A stretch of 64,000 nt of DNA, taken from positions 19,841,007-19,905,006 of the forward strand of contig CAMGYJ010000011.1 of the NCBI GenBank assembly GCA_946122785.1, written 5' to 3'. The translations under genes and the position numbers were made by a program. Positions 20,835 to 30,230 of the stretch are shown here, piece after piece; the stretch's first letter is position 1; each line of letters starts with the position of its first letter. The notes beneath the pieces were generated by a model. The model worked only from the letters and a program-made list of their open reading frames with translations, searched no databases and was not told the origin of the DNA. The stretch comes from Linum tenue. Lineage: Eukaryota; Streptophyta; Magnoliopsida; Malpighiales; Linaceae.

Positions 20835-22238
20835 ACTGCTGTTTGCTTGATCATATTGGCACTGTGGTTTTAATTGGTGAATTGAATGGCTTTCGACTCA
20901 ATGCATGACAACTTGATTGTAACTAGGACAACCTATGATGATGACTGAGATGTGTAGAAGAATTGTGTAGGGGTTTGGTTTTTCAACTGTTTGCTTACCA
21001 ACTGTGACTTGGATTGATCACTTGTTCTTGACAATCGTTTATGCATCTAGTTCAGGGAATCAGAATGAGAGATAGAGCATATATGTAGCCATGTGAGATT
21101 TGAGCCTGCTCGTTTCTTTCTTGTGCGATAGTTCCCTCTTCCATGATGTGCAGCATTCACGTTGTCATTAGCTAAGATGATGGAGGCACAAGATTAACCC
21201 ACGACCAAATTGACTGTCCTGGTGTGTCATACCCCCTAGTCAGCCCCGTTGAGCCGTGTGTTATCCTTTCTTTTGGTCTAAAAAAAAATCACCCTTTTGC
21301 ATCTCTTAGAAGGTTCCACAGAGTGGTTTTACATGTTCTCTGCTGTTCTGCTAGATGTAATGTGAGGGTTGGAGGTAGTACTTAAAAAGGTGGGCATGTG
21401 TTTGAAAAATGTGAATAGGTGGTGGTTCTCTTAATAAATGAAAAAAATGAAAGAAAAACAAAGAAAAAAAATGAAAGCAAAAGAGAGCCACTACCAAAAA
21501 TCTGAATAGTGCCCATTAAGTAGTGTTTCTTAGCAGTCTGGCTTGGAAATACTAACATTATTGTGACCTCCTTCGCTCTTGTGCTCTAAATAATTTGAGT
21601 AATGCAGAATGGAAGAAAGGAACTAAGTGCTTTGATTGACTGTAATTGTGTTGGGTTTGGAATTGTGGAACCTTGTGCTATGAATATTTCCACCACCCAA
21701 AAGGCCTTTTCCCCATGTCCAAGACCCTAGCCAGTCATTTGAACCTGTGTATAAGACCTCCGGATTAGCTAGTGGTGACACCCCATATGTGAACTCTAAC
21801 ATTTAGAGGCTCTCTTCATGGTGAAGAGACGTTAGGGATTGGGAGAATAAGCATGAGCATTTTTCGCATCGAATTGTCCTGACCCCACTGGTCTAGAGTG
21901 AGCGATTCATTTTCTCATATTATCTATACTCTTTACCCCAGTGAGGACCTAGATTGCTCGGTCTCAATTCTGATATCTTGGGTTTTGTGCATAAGGTGAC
22001 TGTCTTGAGTAAGTGGTTGAGTCAAGTCTAGGTTGGTTGGGGAACAGAAGGGAGACTCCTCCCTTACTCGATTTTTCTGCACTCGAATGTCCTCTGTGGT
22101 GGTTGTCCAGGTTGTGGTTGAAGTTGTTCATGTGTTGATGTTTGAAAGTCGGTGTGGTTCCTATGTTTCGTGCCTATGTGATATGCCCCGAGGGGTTCAT
22201 GATTGAGATTTTTCGAGCTTACCTTGCATCTGACTTGG
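20835..22238 (+). other. Element B 3' non-coding region
   Basis: No gene recognised. It is collinear with A's 3555-4956, including A-rich stretches near 21440-21480, and is better conserved than a neutral spacer between two old elements would need to be (impression only; not measured). Confidence 0.65.
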
Positions 22239-22278
22239 TTTGCTTGGGGACAAGCAAACGCTTAAGTGTGGGGGAATT
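22239..22278 (+). other. HP3 hairpin and polypurine tract of element B
   Basis: TTTGCTTG (22239-22246), loop GGGA, CAAGCAAA (22251-22258), then CGC and TTAAGTGTGGGGGAATT directly before the 3' LTR at 22279. Confidence 0.88.
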
Positions 22279-23743
22279 TGATGACTCGATATTTGCACAT
22301 GTTTTCCCCTTTGTTTCTTAATCGTTTAAGCTTGCATTATCTCTTCTTTGGCCTATTTTACACTATTTTGTGTTCCTTTGTCACATTTCAGGCCCTAGCA
22401 CATAAAGTGAAGCGTAGGCGCAAATTTCAAGTCAATCAAAGATCAATTAGCGATTCGGGAGAAGAAACTCGGGCATGACCTGAAGAGTAATAGATTTCTA
22501 CCTCACTTTATGGAAAAATTATCATGGAAGTTTGTTACGAAAAGAAAGAGGACGAGACTACGAGCATCTGGGTTCAAACGGCGACTGATTTGGAGTCCGG
22601 ACGAGGGAGAAACGAAGCTTTGAACAGGAGCGGAGGAAGAATTATGGGCAGGAGAATTACTACCGTAATTTCCCCTCCCATGCCCCTATTATCACTGCCG
22701 AGAGGAGCTTTGGGTGCGCTGAAACTTAACCAAAACGCGTGTTTTGGGCAAAATACGGGCATGGAAGAATTACGACCATAATTCAGCCCGTAATTCGCCC
22801 AGAATCGGGTTTTTAGGCATATTTGAGCCAAAGGAGAAAGGGGTTCCGAGTTTTAGAGAGAGAGAGCGATTCTTAGAGAGAGAAAGCGACGAGCCAGAGT
22901 TCCCAAGTTCCCTAGCTTGATCTTCATCACCATTGGAGCCCGGCTTGAGCTTGGAGAAGTGCCGATTGACAACCAGGAGCAGAAACTCATCCTTCACAGT
23001 ATGATTTCCGCATCTGAATCTGCTTTTGCTTCTCTCTCCATGGAGTAGTTTTCCCATTCATCTGGGTATGGGGAACCCTATATTTGTATGTTAGGTCTGA
23101 TTGTATGAACCCAAGTACAGAGTTTATGATTTGATTATATTCGATTGAGGCTTGAATGATTGAATGACTTGAATCCTGATCAAATTCCTGTTGTTTCTGC
23201 TTTAACCTAGAATGAGAATATCTGCCTAGGTTGATAGAGCATCCTTAATTGAAGGTAGTGAATTGGCGACTTTAGTCGAGGAGCCAATTCGCTATTCTGT
23301 ACCGAATTCAATTCGGTAGTGGAGGTTTGGTTCGTTATGGCCTCAATCTCTTTACTCCGGTGGAGGTTAGTCGCCCGCTAGAGACTCGGATTGAGAGGGT
23401 CTGGAGACCATTAGTCGAGACTTCAGACTATTTAAGAACCTTCCGCAGTATAACTTTCATGAAAACTGAACTTGGTAAATTGCAATTCGGCTTAACTGCA
23501 GTCTAGGGGGAACCATATCCGGGTGACCTCTCTCGACTTGAAAACTACCGTTTAACTTGCTTTGTTTGTTTGTTAATTTTGACTTGCACTAAAGTTTCAC
23601 TGCTAGATAATAAGAATTCACTGAGTAGTCATCAAATCTAGGACCCGGGTTGACATTAAAACCCAAACCCGCTATACTACGCTTTAGGAAGTGGTTACAC
23701 TTGGCCAATTTCCAATTTCTAGCGTGACAGCAGGAGTGAGTCA
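22279..23743 (+). repeat. 3' LTR of element B
   Basis: Begins TGATGACTCG and ends GAGTGAGTCA; followed by catac at 23744-23748. It is longer than the 5' copy, mainly through a duplicated GAGAGAG block near 22860-22880 and a short insertion near 23711. Confidence 0.92.
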
Positions 23744-23748
23744 CATAC

Positions 23749-23841
23749 GATGGATCCTACTTCTCCAGGAGTTCGACATCGAGATTCGGGACAAGAAGGG
23801 AGTTGAAAATGTTGCTGTTGATCACCTCTCCCGGTTGGACG
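23749..23841 (+). pseudogene. pol: Element H pol, part 2: end of RNase H
   Basis: Words [15 protein letters not shown] and [10 protein letters not shown] complete the RNase H domain begun before element B; the Asp of VDHLSR is the last catalytic acid. The sequence is cut by a hAT element at 23842. Confidence 0.9.
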
Positions 23842-24472
23842 TAGGGCTGTTAATGAGCCAAGCCGAGCCGAGCTTTGCCTTGTTCATGTTCGGCTCGTTT
23901 ATAAACGAGCCGAGCTCGAGCCTGACTCATTTATAAACGAGTCGAGCCGAGTCGAACATGAACCAACTCATTTATTTAATCTTGACACATCATTAAGATC
24001 GAAAGTTCGTCTCGAGCTCAACTCTTAGATAATTTATAATATAAACACCCTAATATTTATATGTCATATGTGATACAAGTGATTACCTAATGTTATGTCA
24101 TATATGAGACGTATTTGCTTACATATACTCAATGTATTAAACACCATATGAGGTGATATATAAAATTTAATAATTATATGCATCATTAACAAACCAACTC
24201 ATAAGATATAGATCAATTTTCTCATAAGTTGTAGTCGAGTTGGCTCTCTAGTCACAATGTTGGGACATCTCATAAGCTCAAAACGAGATAGTTCATGAGT
24301 TGTATTAAACGAGCCACCTAATCGAGCTAGTTCACGAGCTTCACGAGCCGAACAAGGTAGAGCTCAATCTCTTCTCGTTTATTAATGAGCCGAGCTTTTT
24401 TTTAATCGAACGAGCTTTTATCGAGTTCAAGACCGAGCCGCTCACGAATAGGTCGGTTCATTAACAGCCTTA
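23842..24472. mobile_element. Non-autonomous hAT element (631 bp) in H pol
   Basis: Terminal inverted repeats TAGGGCTGTTAATGAGCC at the left and, read inward, TAAGGCTGTTAATGAACC at the right. Perfect 8-bp duplication gttggacg at 23834-23841 and 24473-24480. No transposase. Sub-terminal GAGCCGAGC-type repeats and an AT-rich middle. The 8-bp duplication and TA(G/A)GG ends place it in hAT. Confidence 0.92.
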
Positions 24473-24480
24473 GTTGGACG

Positions 24481-25592
24481 CACCGCCTGCGGACAACCTC
24501 GTGGAGGAGATCAATGACTCTTTTCCAGATGAGCGACTGATGATGATGTGCCTGGTGGAGAGTGTCACCCCTTGGTACTCTGATTTTTCAAATTATCTGC
24601 TGGGCCAGCAGCTACGTAAGGGGATGACGACCTGTGTGCGAGGGCGAGGTAACATCTCGGCCCGTGATGAGATGCCTCAGAATTTGTTTATGACCTGTGA
24701 GATTTTTAATGTCTGGGGTATCGACTTCATGGGCCCCTTCCCTCCATCCTTTGGCAATACTTACATCTTAGTTTTTGTTGATTACGTCTCTAGGTAGGCT
24801 AAGGTGCAAGTTTTGCCCACTAATGATGCTAGACGTGTTTGTGGATTTTTGAAGCAGCTATTCTCCCAATTCGGGACACCTAGAGCCATCATAAGCGACT
24901 GAGGCACCCATTTCCAGGGCGAGTTTGATAAATTACTGTCTCACTATGGTGTCACTCATAAGGTGTCTGTGGCCTATCACCCTCAAACGAGTGGTCAGGT
25001 CGAGCTGACGCGAGAGCTCAAGCTTATACTGGAGAAAACGATGGATCAATCTCGCAGGGATTGGTCCACCCAGCTCGATGATGCTCTCTGGGCATACCGG
25101 ACTTCCTACAAGACGCCAATTGGTACTTAACCGTACCGGCTTGTCTATGGAAAGGCATGTCATTTGCCCATGGAGCTAGAGCACAAGGCCTTCTGGGACC
25201 TTAAGCTGCTCAACTTGGATGTTAGTGTTGCAGGTGCTGAACGAAAATTGCAGATGCTGGAGCTAGAGAAATGGCGTTACCACGCCTATGAGAACACGAA
25301 GCTATATGAAGAGCGTACTAAGCGCCTTCACGACGCTCGATTAAGGGGTCTGAAAGAGTTTCAGGTTGGTGATCGAGTTCTCCTCTATAACTCTCGCCTG
25401 AAACTCTTTCCTGGAAAACTCCGCTCCCCGTGGTCTGGACCGTTCACGGTCAGACAAATGTTCCCCTATGGCACGATTGAGATTGCCAACCCGCAAACTC
25501 AGCCGTTTAAAGTGAATGGCCATCGTCTCAAGCTCTATATGGTAGATGAGGTCGAACGTGCGGAGTTGGTGGTTGAACTCGCGGACCCTTAG
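24481..25592 (+). pseudogene. pol: Element H pol, part 3: integrase
   Basis: Integrase core with [20 protein letters not shown] and [10 protein letters not shown], then the C-terminal domain with [28 protein letters not shown] and NGHRLKLYM. Stops interrupt it at 24796-24798 (TAG), 24899-24901 (TGA) and 25127-25129 (TAA). Compared with R, about 85-90 codons are missing near 24620-24640: the frame jumps from the spacer just after RNase H to GNISAR, so the whole HHCC zinc-finger of integrase is deleted. The core DDE residues are otherwise present apart from the stops. Confidence 0.88.
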
Positions 25593-25627
25593 TTCCGCTA
25601 TGGGCGTCCAGTTAAAAGACGGTAAAG

Positions 25628-25653
25628 AAGCGCTTGTGGGGAGGCAACCCCAC
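25628..25653 (+). other. HP1 of element H
   Basis: AAGCGCTT (25628-25635), GTGGGG, AGGCAA, CCCCAC (25648-25653), 35 bases after the pol stop. Identical to A's HP1. Confidence 0.85.
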
Positions 25654-25835
25654 CAGGGTTTGCATGTTTTTTTCCCTTTTCTTTTGTTTTATGGTGTGTT
25701 CGAGTCAATTGCGCGTCTTTGATGAAGTTAGGTCGTTTGATCTGCCTCGGTTTGGTGTTTTCGTGCAGGGGTGTTCGAAAAATTGAGAAAAACTGCATTT
25801 TGGCCGAAAAGGGGGTAAATACCCGGCTGTGACTC

Positions 25836-26056
25836 AAAATACCCGACCGGGTATTTTGGCGTCACGGCTGGGACCCATTATGCCTAGGGGGCGGAGAAAG
25901 GGAAAAAACCAAACCTTGACCAAAAATACCCGGGCGGGGATTTGGGCTTCTCGGCCGGGTTGTTCCCCAGTCTGGAAACGCTGCGTTGCGGGAATACCCG
26001 ACCACGGCCTAAAAATACCTGATCAGGTATTTTTGAGGCCCGACCGGGTATTTTCA
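25836..26056 (+). repeat. Cluster of ATACCCGACCGGGTAT-type palindromes in element H
   Basis: Arms AAAATACCCG and CGGGTATTTT flank AC at 25836-25857. A perfect 24-bp palindrome lies at 26011-26034 (arms AAAAATACCTGA and TCAGGTATTTTT). Further half copies are at about 25815, 25926, 25991 and 26042. It holds the same place, after HP1, as A's CACGGCCGTG cluster. Confidence 0.85.
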
Positions 26057-26636
26057 CTTTAAAGGAAAACGCACGATCGGTTCTCTCTCTCTCTCCTCTC
26101 ATTTTTTCAGAACACCCCCTCTCTTCCTCCTCCGCTCTCTCTCATGACCGACCGCCGCCGACCACCGCGCCGCCACCATCGCAGTTTTCCGGCCTTTCCG
26201 GCAAGTATCCCGAGAACTCTTCGGTGCCGTTTTAGTCGTGGTTTCGCGTCCCTCACCCTCTACTCACATCCCTCTACGGTCCTACTTGTTTTTCCAGGTG
26301 TGTTGCTTGATTAATTTGTTCTTTTTCTGGAAAATCGGATTGTAGATGTTAGGACCGAGAACTGTGAATTGCTGGCATGTTTGAATTAGAATAGGGTGAG
26401 GGATGCCGTGGTTATGAATGGCGAATGCATGTTTGATGCCCATATGCTTGAATGTGTCGTGTTTTACATGATTCCCATTTGAGTTGCGGTTGCTTTGCTT
26501 GCAAATCGAACGTTTGTGCGTGATTGCTTACCCTAGGTGGTCCTTAAAGTGTGTGGGGGAACGGTTGAACCCATATTTGTGGTCCTAACGAGTATTTTCT
26601 TGGCTCCACCTTTGATTTGTTGATTTTGCAGGATCA
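26057..26636 (+). promoter_or_regulatory. Leader of ORF3 in element H, with a likely intron
   Basis: Pyrimidine-rich CTCTCT stretch (26079-26150), CCG-rich sequence, then T-rich sequence ending TTTTGCAG at 26625-26632, four bases before the ORF3 ATG. This resembles a plant 5' leader with an intron whose acceptor is at 26632; a donor could be near 26210 (GCAAGTATC). Splicing is inference. Confidence 0.45.
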
Positions 26637-28059
26637 TGTCTCTAGACCATCCATTCATGCAGGACCTGCGCCTGCACCCGGAACACGCTGACCAGTACCG
26701 CCGGGTCATACGCGGGGTGCTCTAGTGCCATCACCACTTGGAGTGGGGGGTTTTTGACAAGCTCCACTACCTGAACGAGATCTCCACCGCCATTAGCCAC
26801 ACTGACTTGCGGGTCTTCATGTGCATCGAGGAGCCCACTTACACGGAGCTGGTGTGGGAGTTCTACACAACATTCCGGTACCGCTCCAAAGCGGCTCGGG
26901 AATCCCCCACCGGTGTCACCTTCCGGCTGGGCGGGCACATGAGGGAGTTAAGCATCGATGGGCTGGCCCATGCACTGGGCATCCACTACCACCCCTACTC
27001 CCGCCACGAGATTGAGATCCCCCATCCGAAGGACTGGAACCAGGACGCGTTCTACCGCCGCATAGCTCGTCGTGCCTTCGAGATGGACTACTTCGATGCT
27101 GGCGAGACATACTTCTCCACCCTCCTGCCAAAGTGGCACATCCTCAACCTCCTGATCACCCGCTCGATCGTCCCCAACGTCACTGGTTCCCACAAGATAC
27201 CGAAGCGGGTGCTCTACGCTATGTACTCGATGGGACAGCCTGATCACATCCTGCATTTGGTTTCTTTCGTGGCCACCACCTTCACTCGGTGCCACGGGAA
27301 ACCCAACCACCTATTTTGTTGTCCCCTAATCACAAAGTTGGCGCGCCATTTCGATATCGACTTGGCGGGACTCACAAATGCCACAACATAGTGCGGCTCC
27401 ACTCCCCTCAGCTGGGAGGTGCTTCACAACGCGCTCATGTTGGCCTAAGATGGAGGGCGATCATGGTGGATGGGATGTCTATGCCTCCCGATGCGGATGC
27501 GGATGCAGATGATGATGAGGAGGACGAGGAGGACACCGGTGCGGATGAGGCCGAGGATGATGATGATGGTGGTGGTGCTATGGATGCTGATGAGATGGAG
27601 CCCCCGCTCTCCCCCAGGGGATCTTCAACCAGGACAGAGACCCGAGCGAGGCCAGTCCTCCTCCGGTCCTCCTAGTCCGTCGAGGGATTTCTTCACGGAG
27701 CAATTCCACCAGATGGGGCTCTAGTTTCAGCAGCCCAGGGTCCAGAATCAGCAGCTCATGGACCGTCAGGTCCAGTTCTACCAGTAGTATTTGGCCCACC
27801 AGGCCGATTACAACTCTAGGATGATGGTTCTGGACGAGCGCCTCAACCGGCTGGAGGCTCAGCAGGGAGTAACTAGTGCTCGCATCGAGCGGGAGCGGGC
27901 TCTCAACCGCTGGGTGATGGAGTATTAGGAGCACCCGCTCCAGTCCTACCACCCGCCACAGGAGCACCACTAGAACACCAGGTGGGACCACTCCCCCACA
28001 CCACCGCCAGACGGGGTCGACGACCTCATGGAGCAGATCGACTTCGACCAGCTTGAGTA
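26637..28059 (+). pseudogene. Element H ORF3 (plant transposon-protein-like domain, acidic and coiled C-terminus)
   Basis: ATG at 26637. TAG at 26724-26726 breaks the frame, then 217 codons run to 27391 (words VFDKLHYLNEI, ELSIDGLAHALGIHY, LLPKWHILNLLITRS). After that the family frame needs a shift near 27410-27470 to reach an Asp/Glu-rich tract (DADADADDDEEDEED), then a Q-rich and coiled segment (LDERLNRLEAQQGV) and the end MEQIDFDQLE with stop at 28057-28059. Position after pol is where env would be in a retrovirus, but I see no signal peptide or membrane segment. Function unknown. R's ORF3 is the best preserved relative here. Confidence 0.7.
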
Positions 28060-28333
28060 GGCTATACTCGCTGGCTCATTTGTGTTTTCTTTTATTTTGA
28101 TTCGGAATTGTAAACTGGCTTTTGTTTGGTTTGTTTTCTTTTCTTTTGGATGATGTGCTATTGGTCTGACACTTGACCTAACGTCTCTATGCTTGAGTGA
28201 TTGTGCCTTCTTTAGACGTGCCTTTGCACCGACTAGTCCCATTCCAGTATGTTTCACTCCGACTGGTCCACCTTCCAGTCACTGCAGTCTACGCATACCG
28301 GTAACATCGTTCCCCTTATCCGTCCCTCTTCTC

Positions 28334-28373
28334 CATTGAGGGCAATGTCGAATTTAAGTGTGGGGGGGGGGGG
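28334..28373 (+). other. Hairpin plus internal G-tract of element H
   Basis: CATTG (28334-28338), AGGG, CAATG (28343-28347), spacer, TTTAAGTGTG and a G-run to 28373, preceded by the shared GGTAACATCGTTCCCC block. Confidence 0.75.
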
Positions 28374-28407
28374 ATGTTTCTATTTGACTGCTTAGATCTG
28401 TTTGTGT

Positions 28408-28454
28408 GCTAAGAGCCTAGTCCACTATCCAAATTTCGATTTGAGGGCTCCAAG
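28408..28454 (+). other. HP2 of element H (decayed)
   Basis: GCTAAGAGCC (28408-28417) and GGCTCCAAG (28446-28454) pair with two mismatches; the inner AAAT/ATTT stem is present. It is the last recognisable H sequence before a foreign LTR. Confidence 0.6.
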
Positions 28455-28460
28455 TACATG

Positions 28461-29766
28461 TTCCTTGCAAATTACCTGCTCAGTATGCTTTGAATTGACA
28501 GTCCATAAGACCGTGAACAAACGCAGTTGATCGTGAACAGAAGTGAACGATGCGGCGCGTTTTGGCACAGGCCTGAAGTTCACGGACACGTTTCGTGGTT
28601 CACGGTCGTGAATTCAGGTCATGAACTCAGCTCGTCTCTGTTTTAAATGATGAGCTGAAAGGAGGGAAGTAGGGAGGAGCCCATTTGGTGTGAAAAGCCT
28701 TCTTCAACATTCTAGAGAGAGAAATACGAACCAAAGGGAGAAAAAGGCTAGGGTTTAGCTTCAAAGCAGATTTTGGGAAGATTTCCTCGAAGGAAAGCTC
28801 AACTCAATGGCCAAGAAGACTAGGAGCATCCTCCAAGATGGTTTCCACCTCTTTCCCTTTTGTTTTCCCAACTTCTAGCATGGAGTAGACCTCCTTTCAC
28901 TTGGGTGTTGTGAAACCCTAACTCTACCATGTAGTTTTCTTTTATGTGTATTGGATGATTGTCATTGAGTATTGTTCAATTCAATGATTGAGGCATTATT
29001 TATCATGATTGTTCATGCTTGTGCTTAGCAACCTAGGGGTTGTGCATGTTTTGTGCTTAGCATCCTTAGGTTTGTGCATTTAGGTGCTTAGCTATCTAAG
29101 GATTGTGAATAATTGTGCTTAGCACCCTTAGGTTTGTGCATGTTGGTGCTAGCAATCTAATTAGCTACCTTAGCCTAGCTTAGAGAGGAAAATCCCCCTT
29201 CTAAGGGAGACTCAATCGAGTTGGTTTTCCTTCCACTTTCTAAGCCACCTAACTAGGTTAAGTTAGGGCAACCCTCAATGTTGACTTCAGCAAATCGGTT
29301 AATTGCGATCAAACCGTCCGACCTTTGAGTTGAGTTAGGGAGTAAGTCGATTACCGATTGTCTAAACAGAGAGGGTCGAGTGACTCGGCCTTTCATTCTT
29401 ACCTCGGTTTAGCAATTGAGATTGTGGTCTCCGACCATATATGCATCCCTCTACAGTTCGCGATTACCGTGCCCAAATTAATCGTTCCAATTCACATATC
29501 ATGGTAGCAGTTAGGGGGAAGCAACACTCAAGTGATGCCTCCACAAAAGAGTTTCCAAAACCATTTACCTTTGCCTTCATTTATTTCAACTAGCAAACCT
29601 TTAAACCAACACTTTGTTGTTAGATAATGATTACAACAATTGAAGTAGGGATAGACGGACCGGCCCGGGTCAATATCTAAATACTTGCCCTATACTGCAC
29701 CCGACTAGAGTTTAAAAACTTGGGCTCTAGTTGGGGTTTTATTGTGGTGTAGTTTCGTGCGAGTCA
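28461..29766 (+). repeat. Forward Ty3 LTR, 5'-truncated, of the E-type family
   Basis: Ends TGCGAGTCA at 29766, like E's LTR end. Shared late blocks include GAGTTTAAAAACTTGGGCTC and the CACTTGGGTG...AACCCTAA block. It carries E's word TTCACGGTCGTGAA (28599-28612), not H's. The beginning is missing and follows H's HP2 with no polypurine tract, so it was probably joined to H by recombination or deletion. The exact left junction, about 28461-28500, is not clear. Confidence 0.7.
29022..29165 (+). repeat. Tandem repeat of about 32 bp inside the forward LTR
   Basis: Four to five imperfect copies of GTGCTTAGCAxCCTTAGG followed by TTGTGCAT. E's LTR copy at 31790-33273 lacks this array. Confidence 0.8.
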
Positions 29767-29912
29767 TGCACAAACCTAATACAAGTCTCAGTCGTCATCA
29801 TAGGATGCACACAATAACAATCAAATCATCCATAGACCATCATAATAACCACGAGATTCAATAAAAATCAACACAAGGTGCCACTACGATCATGCAAATG
29901 AAGAATTTGCTA

Positions 29913-29965
29913 TGCTTGGAGCCCTCAAATTTTAAAAAATTGGGCATACATCAAGGCTCCAAGCA
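29913..29965 (-). other. HP2 of element E
   Basis: TGCTTGGAGCC (29913-29923) and GGCTCCAAGCA (29955-29965) form a perfect 11-bp stem, with an inner AAATTTT/AAAAATT stem. Confidence 0.75.
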
Positions 29966-30012
29966 TTCAAAATCATACAAATCTTTCACAAACACATGTG
30001 CATAATAGACTA

Positions 30013-30046
30013 CCCCCCCCCCCCCCCCACACACACACACACACTT
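30013..30046 (-). repeat. G-tract of element E with (GT)n expansion
   Basis: On the minus strand: TAAGTGTGTGTGTG then about 16 G. It corresponds to the TTAAGTGTGGGG module, but GTGT has expanded and the preceding hairpin is not recognisable. Confidence 0.7.
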
Positions 30047-30174
30047 AGAAATAGAATTTACCGGATAGTGGTGAATGTTCTCGGGAGCAGAGCGCGGGTA
30101 AGATCTTGAAGAGCAAGGAGGCGGCAAAACAAAAGGTTGACTTATTGAAGCCAAAAGTAAACACACCGTTGATG

Positions 30175-30200
30175 GTTGAGTTGCCTCCCACCAAGCGCTT
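30175..30200 (-). other. HP1 of element E
   Basis: On the minus strand AAGCGCTT (30200-30193), GGTGGG, loop AGGCAA, CTCAAC: five of six pairs hold, one as G-U. Confidence 0.7.
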
Positions 30201-30230
30201 CTTTAACGCCGTGAGCCGGACGGTTGCTCT

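Larger units (their letters stand above)
8035..23743 (+). mobile_element. Element B: Ty3 gag-protease non-autonomous element with both LTRs, inserted in H
   Basis: The 5' LTR (8035-9472) and 3' LTR (22279-23743) are flanked by the 5-bp duplication catac (8030-8034 and 23744-23748). Without the nested Copia C, B is about 7.5 kb. It has gag, then protease fused to an integrase-type tail, then 3' non-coding sequence; RT, RNase H and integrase core are absent, as in A. The interrupted H codon is completed across the duplication, which confirms the insertion point. Confidence 0.92.
6408..28460 (+). mobile_element. Element H: Athila/Tat-like Ty3 retrotransposon, host of A, B and a hAT element
   Basis: H's pol is split into 6408-8034, 23749-23841 and 24481-25592 by B and by a hAT element, and is preceded by A. 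Pol is followed by HP1, a palindrome cluster, a leader, ORF3, a G-tract module and a decayed HP2. Its gag and protease are expected beyond A, off the window. The 3' end is abnormal: after HP2 (28454) the roughly 1.5 kb of 3' non-coding sequence seen in A and B is missing and an LTR of another family word follows. Confidence 0.75.

Noticed and set aside
30013..30046. C-run and (AC)n as telomere-like or promoter CT repeat
   Set aside because: It is the reverse-strand copy of the Ty3 G-tract module with a GT expansion; context (HP1, HP2) fixes its identity.
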